From: Crocinitomicaceae bacterium
GTDB taxonomy: Bacteria; Bacteroidota; Bacteroidia; Flavobacteriales_D; Crocinitomicaceae
DNA: 5,028 bases
Direction of reading: 5' to 3'
Assembly (NCBI GenBank): GCA_024643585.1
Contig: JAHEMP010000188.1
Coordinates: forward strand, 1-5,028
Notes under the pieces: model-generated
Database searches by the model: none
Told to the model about the DNA's origin: nothing
Seen by the model: the letters and a program-made list of their open reading frames with translations, nothing else
Part shown: one piece after another, positions 1 to 5,028 of the stretch
Layout: each line of letters starts with the position of its first letter
How positions within the stretch are numbered: position 1 is the stretch's first letter
Program-made: the position numbers and the translations under genes

Positions 1-1
1 T

Positions 2-2992
2 AAACCTTGGTTGGTGTATTGTAGGATTACTGCAACTGCCGATCAGACGGGCACAATGGCATTGTATAGTTTTAATGGAAGTGTTTGGACAGAAAATGTT
101 AATCCAACTCCAATGAGTAATCTTCGACAAATCTGTCTTGCGAATAAAGATGTAGATAATCTTTGTATGGTAAGTTTTGATATAAATAACGGTAATAAGG
201 CAACTGCAGTACTATATACCAAATCAACAAATACTTGGAGTGCAAAAACATCAGTTTCTACTCGAGATGGCCAAGGGATAAGTCTTATTAATGATAACTC
301 TGGAAATTTATTTTGCTCAGTAATAGATAAGTATGATAGTGCTGCTTATGCACAAGTAGCTCGAGTGCAAATGCTAGCAGCAGGAGCATCAACTTGGACA
401 GAATTGACTGCACCGCCCATTACTCGTGGTATCGATGAACCAACAGGAAATCTTGGTATAGCCAAAGGAAGTGCTTCTTTTCCCTATATTGTTTATACCA
501 AAACGAATTCCAGCAGTGTGACTACGCCTATTGTACGTGGGTATGTTCCGGCTCCACCACCAGCAGTACTTTCAACGAACGTCATAACTAATATAACGAC
601 AACAACTGCTGTTTGTGGTGGTAACATTACTTCTGATGCTGGACAGGCCATAACCGAAAGAGGAGTGGTTTATAGTATTTCTAATTCTACACCTACAACA
701 GCAAATTCAAAAGCTATAGAAGGTTCTGGAGGTATAGGAAATTTTTCGGTAACACTATCAGGACTTGCACCTACAACATTGTATTATACAAGGGCTTATG
801 CTATTAATGGTGCAGGTACTTCTTATGGAGATGTTGTTAGATTAAATACTCTTGCTGTGCCCGATGCTGTAGTTACAACTCCCAGACAAGTAGAGTTCTT
901 AACGAGAGGTCTTGTGGCAGTTAGTAAAACGACTAGTACTGTATATTTGAGCTGGCGTTTACTAGGTACCGATCCTTCAGATATTGCCTTTAATGTGTAT
1001 CGAAATGGGGTAAAAATTACCACATCACCAATCACTAATTCTACTAATTATTTAGATACTAGTTCTGCTTCAAACAATAACTATAGTGTATCCGAGATTG
1101 TAAACGGTGTTGAAAGTGCTCCTTCTAGTCCTGTATTAGTGTGGAATAGCAACCAAATGACCGTTCCAATTCAAATGCCTCCCGGAGGTACATTGCCAGA
1201 TGCTAGGACGTATACCTATACTGCTAATGATGCCTCTGTGGGCGATGTTGATGGAGATGGTGTTTATGAAATTATTTTAAATTGGCAACCTACTATTGTC
1301 AATGATAATGCCGGAGGCTATAGTGGGAAACAAATCTTTGATTGTTATAAACTTGACGGCACTTTGTTGTGGCGAATAGACTTGGGAATCAATATGAATG
1401 CTGGACCACATTATAATCAGTTTATGGTATATGATTTTGATGGTGACGGAAAAGCAGAGATTATTTTAAAAACTGCCGATGGTACTATTGATGGAAAAGG
1501 TGTTGTTATAGGAAATCCTAATGTAGACTATCGGAATACTTCTGGTTGGGTGCAACAAGGGCCTGAGTTTTTGACTGTTTTCAATGGGTTAACGGGAGCG
1601 GCTATGGCTACTGTAAACTATGAACCAGGTCGTGGAAATGGGGTGTCTGATTGGGGAGACAATTACGGAAACCGTATGGATCGATTTGTATCTGCTGTTG
1701 CCTATTTGGATGGAGCAAGACCAAGTTTGATAGTAGGTCGTGGGTATTATAATAAATTAACTCGTGCAGCTTATGATTGGCGTGATGGTCAACTTACAAT
1801 GCGATGGAAATTTGATAGTAAAGACACAAGCGATCCTGGAAACGAAGCATTTTCAAGTCAAGGAAATCATCAAATGCAAATTGGTGATGTAGATGGAGAT
1901 GGGAAAGACGAGATAATTAATGGTTCAAGTGCTTTGAATGATAATGGTAAACGTCTTTGGACTTATGGAATGGGGCATGGTGATGCCTTGCATATGACGG
2001 ATATGGATTTGGATCGTCCAGGACAAGAAATTTGGATTAATCTAGAATCTCCAAGTAATTATACTCCACTGGGTTTAAGACAATACGATGCTAAAACAGG
2101 TAAGACGAATTGGGGAATTTCTACTGGTACAGATGATGTGGGACGTTCTATGGCTGCTGATATTGATCCGAACTACAAAGGATATGAAATGTGGGGTTCT
2201 TCAGGCGGAAATGTTTATGATGTAAAAGGAAATTCAATTAGTACTTCTGTACCATCTTATAACTTTGGAATTTGGTGGGACGGCGATTTGGGTCGAGAAT
2301 TATTTGATAGAGGCTACATCGATAAATGGAATCCTACAACCAAAAGTGCAGGTCGATTATTTACTATCTATAATCAAACTGCAAAAGGGGTGTCAACTAA
2401 TAATAGTACTAAAAGCAATCCTTGTCTACAAGCAGATATTTTTGGTGACTGGAGAGAAGAAATTATTTTGCGAGAATCAGATAATTCAGGGCTTGTAATT
2501 TTTACAACAAACACTTCTACGAATTACCGTATTCCTACATTGATGCATGACACACAGTACCGTACTGCTATTGCTTGGCAAAATTCAGCTTACAATCAAC
2601 CTCCTTATCCGAGTTTTTACATAGGATATGATATGGCAACCGATCCTACGACAGGTAATGTTGTAATTCCTACTCCTAATATTTATGTAGCAAAAAGCAA
2701 TGGTTTAGGTTTATCACCTTCCAATGGAGAGATGACATCATCAGCAATTCAAGTTTATCCAAATCCAACTAAAGGTCAGTTTTCATTAAAATTGAATAGT
2801 GCGGAATCAGGAAAAGCATCCGTTAAAATTGTTTCTTTGAACGGTCAAATAGTGCGAAAAAATGAAATTATGTTAACAGCTGGTGTTCAAACGGTTCCTT
2901 TTGATATTTCTAATGAAGCAGCTGGAATATATTTGATAAAAGTCACTACTAAAGAGGGTGAAACTTCACAAAAAATAGTGTTGCAAAAATAA
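2..2992 (+). CDS. Secreted rhamnogalacturonan lyase, family PL11, with T9SS sorting domain (5' partial)
   Basis: This enzyme is predicted to cleave the rhamnose-galacturonate backbone of rhamnogalacturonan I (pectin) by beta-elimination, outside the cell or on its surface. The frame is open to the window edge with no stop before the TTG at base 11, so the true start and signal peptide lie upstream. Domains in order: a Trp-containing repeat region (about 11-550), probably a small propeller; a Bacteroidota fibronectin-III-like domain (about 565-855) with ITERGVVYS and RAYAINGAGTSYG; the FN3-like domain that normally precedes PL11 (about 884-1145, RQVEFLTRGLVAV); and the PL11 propeller (about 1158-2650). 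The propeller carries Asp-rich DxDGDG calcium loops near 1244, 1433 and 1886, the family-like stretch MNAGPHYNQF near 1393, and HDTQYRTAIAWQNSAYNQPP near 2548. The C-terminus (about 2747-2989, VYPNPTKGQF to GIYLIKV) is a type A T9SS sorting signal, removed on export. PL11 assignment is strong. Exact substrate and endo or exo mode are inferred. Confidence 0.93.
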   Translation, partial: KPWLVYCRITATADQTGTMALYSFNGSVWTENVNPTPMSNLRQICLANKDVDNLCMVSFDINNGNKATAVLYTKSTNTWSAKTSVSTRDGQGISLINDNSGNLFCSVIDKYDSAAYAQVARVQMLAAGASTWTELTAPPITRGIDEPTGNLGIAKGSASFPYIVYTKTNSSSVTTPIVRGYVPAPPPAVLSTNVITNITTTTAVCGGNITSDAGQAITERGVVYSISNSTPTTANSKAIEGSGGIGNFSVTLSGLAPTTLYYTRAYAINGAGTSYGDVVRLNTLAVPDAVVTTPRQVEFLTRGLVAVSKTTSTVYLSWRLLGTDPSDIAFNVYRNGVKITTSPITNSTNYLDTSSASNNNYSVSEIVNGVESAPSSPVLVWNSNQMTVPIQMPPGGTLPDARTYTYTANDASVGDVDGDGVYEIILNWQPTIVNDNAGGYSGKQIFDCYKLDGTLLWRIDLGINMNAGPHYNQFMVYDFDGDGKAEIILKTADGTIDGKGVVIGNPNVDYRNTSGWVQQGPEFLTVFNGLTGAAMATVNYEPGRGNGVSDWGDNYGNRMDRFVSAVAYLDGARPSLIVGRGYYNKLTRAAYDWRDGQLTMRWKFDSKDTSDPGNEAFSSQGNHQMQIGDVDGDGKDEIINGSSALNDNGKRLWTYGMGHGDALHMTDMDLDRPGQEIWINLESPSNYTPLGLRQYDAKTGKTNWGISTGTDDVGRSMAADIDPNYKGYEMWGSSGGNVYDVKGNSISTSVPSYNFGIWWDGDLGRELFDRGYIDKWNPTTKSAGRLFTIYNQTAKGVSTNNSTKSNPCLQADIFGDWREEIILRESDNSGLVIFTTNTSTNYRIPTLMHDTQYRTAIAWQNSAYNQPPYPSFYIGYDMATDPTTGNVVIPTPNIYVAKSNGLGLSPSNGEMTSSAIQVYPNPTKGQFSLKLNSAESGKASVKIVSLNGQIVRKNEIMLTAGVQTVPFDISNEAAGIYLIKVTTKEGETSQKIVLQK

Positions 2993-3009
2993 GAGTATAA
3001 TTAATTACC

Positions 3010-3046
3010 AAGGCGGCTCGTCAATAAGAGTGACGAGCCGCCTTTT
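3010..3046 (+). terminator. Intrinsic transcription terminator after the PL11 lyase gene
   Basis: Bases 3010-3023 and 3031-3044 are perfect inverted repeats of 14 bp (AAGGCGGCTCGTCA and its complement) around a 7-base loop, ATAAGAG. Four T (3043-3046) overlap and follow the 3' arm, and then comes AATAATATA. The stem is GC-rich in otherwise AT-rich DNA and starts 18 bases after the lyase stop codon. The T tract is short, so some read-through is possible. The next ATG follows only 9 bases later. On the opposite strand the T tract is weaker and no convergent gene is present, so it is read as a + strand terminator. Confidence 0.88.
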
Positions 3047-3055
3047 AATAATATA

Positions 3056-3790
3056 ATGAGATATATAGTAGTTTTTGTAGTAGCCTATTTTGCTCCATCT
3101 TTCATGAAGTCTGGGGAACTATTGGCGCATATTAGCAAGATAATTTATCTTCAAGGTAAAGTAGGAGAAAGGACATTGGTTATAAAAATGATGTGTTACG
3201 ATGAGTCTCCTGTTAGAGATATGACTTATTTTTTTGAAGATGCTAAAAAAGATATTTTTTTTAAAGGCAGGATTATGGGTAATGCTTGGCGATTTTATTC
3301 AGAAAACGTTCCGGGTGAAGCTAGAAAGACCAATGAAGAGTTGTTGATTGCTGAATCTAAAAACGGCTTTTGGAAAGGGTATTGGATTGATAATACAAAT
3401 AAAAAAATTAATGTTAATTTAAATCCGATTACAAGTATTCCAGTTTCTAAATTCAATTATTTTTCTCAAATGAATGATTTGGATTTGTATGATGCATTCA
3501 AGATTTCAAAAATTAATCTGACTAAAGGAAAAACAGATAAAACTTTAAAAAATGTTTCAATTGACTGGTTTTTGGAAAAAGAATCGGGAATATCATTTTT
3601 TAGATTGCGTAGCTTGAATAATAAATTAAAAGTAGACAGTCTCAATGAAGCGCTTGAAATTATGAACTTGTCACTTATACAAAACTATTTCCGTCCTAAT
3701 CCAGGTCTAAAAGAGTTAAATTTTTCGACAGAAATTCTGTATTTGACAAAAGATTTGATTAGCTTTAAAATTATGGTAAAAAAAATGTAA
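3056..3790 (+). CDS. Uncharacterised probably exported protein, N-terminal part of a frame-broken gene
   Basis: I do not recognise a named family for this 244-residue product. The first 16 or so residues (MRYIVVFVVAYFAPSF) are hydrophobic and could act as a signal peptide or anchor, though the segment is short and has one positive charge. Residues about 29-118 have the rhythm of a beta-rich domain common in Bacteroidota exported proteins: LQGKVGERTLVIKM, then YFFEDAKKDIFFKGRI, then FWKGYWID. Residues from about 140 begin a second domain that continues past the stop in the -1 frame. The frame ends abruptly in VKKM at a run of eight A (3778-3785), immediately followed by TAA. The downstream -1 frame is open and gives a natural continuation (KKNVKKPSTEDLQAVYEYRKY), so the full product would be about 342 residues. 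ATG 3056 is the earliest in-frame start after the upstream stop. No Shine-Dalgarno is visible, and the start lies just past a terminator. A later start at ATG 3104 would lose the hydrophobic segment. Confidence 0.7.
   Translation: MRYIVVFVVAYFAPSFMKSGELLAHISKIIYLQGKVGERTLVIKMMCYDESPVRDMTYFFEDAKKDIFFKGRIMGNAWRFYSENVPGEARKTNEELLIAESKNGFWKGYWIDNTNKKINVNLNPITSIPVSKFNYFSQMNDLDLYDAFKISKINLTKGKTDKTLKNVSIDWFLEKESGISFFRLRSLNNKLKVDSLNEALEIMNLSLIQNYFRPNPGLKELNFSTEILYLTKDLISFKIMVKKM
3778..3785 (+). other. A8 homopolymer at the frame break, possible -1 slippery site
   Basis: Eight consecutive A sit in the upstream frame as GTA AAA AAA ATG TAA, giving the heptamer A_AAA_AAA in the correct phase for -1 ribosomal slippage, with the zero-frame stop (3788-3790) one codon later. 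A shift of one base back here enters the open downstream frame. RNA polymerase slippage on A8, adding one A, would give the same result. A second run of seven A follows at 3789-3795. I see no convincing downstream hairpin and no upstream Shine-Dalgarno-like stimulator, so recoding is possible but not demonstrated. Confidence 0.5.
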
Positions 3791-4083
3791 AAAAACCTTC
3801 AACAGAGGATTTACAAGCAGTTTATGAATATAGAAAATACGTTTTTGCTCCCAAAGTATTTTCGATGTTGAAAACACTTTATCCTGATAAAATGAAAAAC
3901 ACTCTTTGTGAATTAAACAAAGTAGAAACTTGGGTAATACCTGCTTATGCTTTAACTAAAAAAGGATTGTTGTTCGGTTTTTTTCCTTCGGGAAATTGTA
4001 GTATTCAGGATTGGGCAATTATTCCTTTCAAAAATATAACACCATATTTAGAAAAAAAATACAGTCTAAATGCAATGAATTAA
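3784..4083 (+). pseudogene. C-terminal part of the frame-broken gene, DUF3298/RsiV-like end
   Basis: This is the -1-frame continuation of the gene starting at 3056, not a separate gene. The frame is open from 3769, before the first ATG at 3865, and its pre-ATG codons read as ordinary protein (NVKKPSTEDLQAVYEYRKYVFAPKVFS). There is no ribosome binding site or start codon at the junction. The joined protein would read bases 3056-3784 and then 3784-4083, about 342 residues. The end (AYALTKKGLLFGFFPSGNCSIQDWAIIPFKNITPYL) resembles the C-terminus of DUF3298/RsiV-type extracytoplasmic domains, where a 'T.kGl.f.f.py' strand is followed by an 'ipf..l.pyl' ending. That match is by eye and tentative, and no ligand is implied. 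The break may be a mutation, a homopolymer sequencing error, or a recoding site. The rest of the frame has no other lesions, which argues for recent loss or continuing function. Confidence 0.6.
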
Positions 4084-4105
4084 TAATTCTTGTTTCAAAA
4101 TTCAT

Positions 4106-5028
4106 ATGTTCAAAAATAATATAATCGGTTTATTTGTACTACTGTTTTTTTTAGGGAAAGGATTAGCAATCGCTCATGCTTTGCCTGATAGTAAAGCACA
4201 ACTAATCGTTGAAAAAGATCAGATTCTAATTCAATTCAGTGCGCCATTAGAAACATTGGAAAAAGCATATAAAAATTATATTTCGCTGCAATCATCAAAA
4301 CAAATAGACGACCTAAAAAAATATTATTTAAAGCACATTTTGGTTACGGATTCATTGCGAAGTTCTTGGAATGTTAGTGTTGGTTCTATTTTGATTAATG
4401 AAAACAATGACCCAATTCTAGGTAAATACAAACAGGTTATTGCTTCGATATATCTTAAGCCAACAAATAGTAAAAGTTTGAGAAATTTTGAAATTTTTTG
4501 TGATGTGATACTACATCAAATTCCGAGTCAATCTATTTTGTTTTCAGTAGATCAAGATTGGCAAAAAGGAATTGCTCATGAAAACTCCAAACAGATCGGG
4601 GTAATAGCAGTCGATTCTCAATCAGGAATAATACAACCCTTAAAAGTTCAGTTAGGCAGTGGGACTTGGTTTACAGGTTTCAAAAGTATGATGAAATTAG
4701 GAATGCAGCATATCAAAGAAGGAACAGATCATTTGTTGTTTTTACTTGTGTTATTACTGCCTGCAACACTTGTTGTAAGTCGGAAAAAATGGGGAGAATT
4801 TGGAGGTGTGAAATACAGTATTGTAAGCTTGTTAAAAATTGTTACAGCATTTACTTTAGGACATTCTATTACTTTAATTATAGGTGCTTTAGGTTGGTTG
4901 CATTTGTCTTCTCAACTTGTTGAGGTGCTCATTGCATTTTCTATTTTAATTTCGGCAATTCATGCTATTTATCCTCTTTTTCCAGGAAAGGAAGTTTATG
5001 TAGCAGCAGGTTTCGGTTTGGTTCATGG
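4106..5028 (+). CDS. HupE/UreJ-family membrane protein, putative metal permease (3' partial)
   Basis: The frame is open from ATG 4106 to the window edge, giving 307 residues with the end missing. Residues 1-25 form a signal peptide (NNIIGLFVLLFFLGKGLAIAHA). Residues about 26-190 are a beta-rich periplasmic domain as in HupE/UreJ_2-type proteins. Then come membrane helices at about 209-224, 237-260 and 271-291, and a fourth begins at about 297. At its first helix the protein carries HIKEGTDH (His202, Asp208, His209), matching the HX5DH motif needed for nickel transport in Rhizobium HupE. It also has FTLGHSITL (249-257), and FGLVHG starts at the window edge where the second histidine motif of the family lies. 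Known relatives import nickel for hydrogenase or urease. Here no such enzyme is in view, so the metal, and even transport itself, is inferred. ATG 4106 lies 22 bases after the previous stop, which suggests one operon. No Shine-Dalgarno is visible. The start is supported by the signal peptide that follows it. Confidence 0.85.
   Translation, partial: MFKNNIIGLFVLLFFLGKGLAIAHALPDSKAQLIVEKDQILIQFSAPLETLEKAYKNYISLQSSKQIDDLKKYYLKHILVTDSLRSSWNVSVGSILINENNDPILGKYKQVIASIYLKPTNSKSLRNFEIFCDVILHQIPSQSILFSVDQDWQKGIAHENSKQIGVIAVDSQSGIIQPLKVQLGSGTWFTGFKSMMKLGMQHIKEGTDHLLFLLVLLLPATLVVSRKKWGEFGGVKYSIVSLLKIVTAFTLGHSITLIIGALGWLHLSSQLVEVLIAFSILISAIHAIYPLFPGKEVYVAAGFGLVH

Noticed and set aside
11..13. TTG as a start codon for the lyase
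   Set aside because: The frame is open to the window edge upstream (KPW before it), no signal peptide follows, and the sequence is mid-domain. The gene starts before the window.
823..1035. A 70-residue - strand open frame and a similar 77-residue + strand frame at 2265-2498
   Set aside because: Both lie within the lyase gene, whose domain matches run straight through these positions. They are shadow frames.
3010..3044. The inverted repeat as a riboswitch, attachment site or mobile-element end
   Set aside because: It is a simple perfect hairpin followed by T residues just after a stop codon, with no second copy in the window and no transposase or integrase nearby.
3045..3104. A promoter for the gene at 3056 (TAGTTTTTG at about 3066 resembles a Bacteroidota -7 element)
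   Set aside because: The spacing does not match TAnnTTTG, there is no TTG at the right distance upstream, and it lies inside the coding frame.
3865..4083. A separate 72-residue gene starting at ATG 3865
   Set aside because: The coding-like frame extends upstream of this ATG to 3769 and continues the previous gene in the -1 frame. There is no ribosome binding site or intergenic gap.
4666..4923. An 85-residue + strand open frame
   Set aside because: It overlaps the HupE/UreJ-family gene in another frame and its product is Cys/Tyr/Arg-rich and unlike a real protein.

Overview
The window looks like chromosome of a member of the Bacteroidota, probably a flavobacterium or close relative. The DNA is AT-rich, the start sites lack an obvious Shine-Dalgarno sequence, and the first protein ends in a type A sorting domain of the type IX secretion system (T9SS), a machine confined to this phylum. 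The genus cannot be fixed from the sequence alone.

Layout, all on the + strand. (1) Bases 2-2992 hold the 3' part of a large secreted multidomain enzyme, a family 11 polysaccharide lyase (rhamnogalacturonan lyase). Its 5' end lies before the window. (2) Bases 3010-3046 hold a strong intrinsic terminator with a perfect 14-bp GC-rich stem. (3) Bases 3056-4083 hold one gene for an unrecognised, probably exported protein of about 342 residues. Its reading frame is broken by a -1 shift at a run of eight A. It therefore appears as a 244-residue ORF followed by an overlapping downstream frame whose C-terminus resembles DUF3298/RsiV-type domains. (4) Bases 4106-5028 hold the 5' part of a HupE/UreJ-family membrane protein, with signal peptide, periplasmic domain, the HX5DH metal-site motif and a second histidine motif at the window edge. 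It runs off the 3' end.

The lyase is a self-contained unit for pectin (rhamnogalacturonan I) breakdown at or outside the cell surface, closed by its own terminator. The broken gene and the hupE-like gene lie 22 bases apart in the same direction and are probably co-transcribed. A functional link between them is not shown. No RNA genes, mobile elements, CRISPR arrays or long repeats were seen, and no stretch over 300 bases lacks a gene. The most notable feature is the frame break at the A8 tract, which fits the classic A_AAA_AAA slippery heptamer but could equally be a simple mutation or a homopolymer sequencing error.
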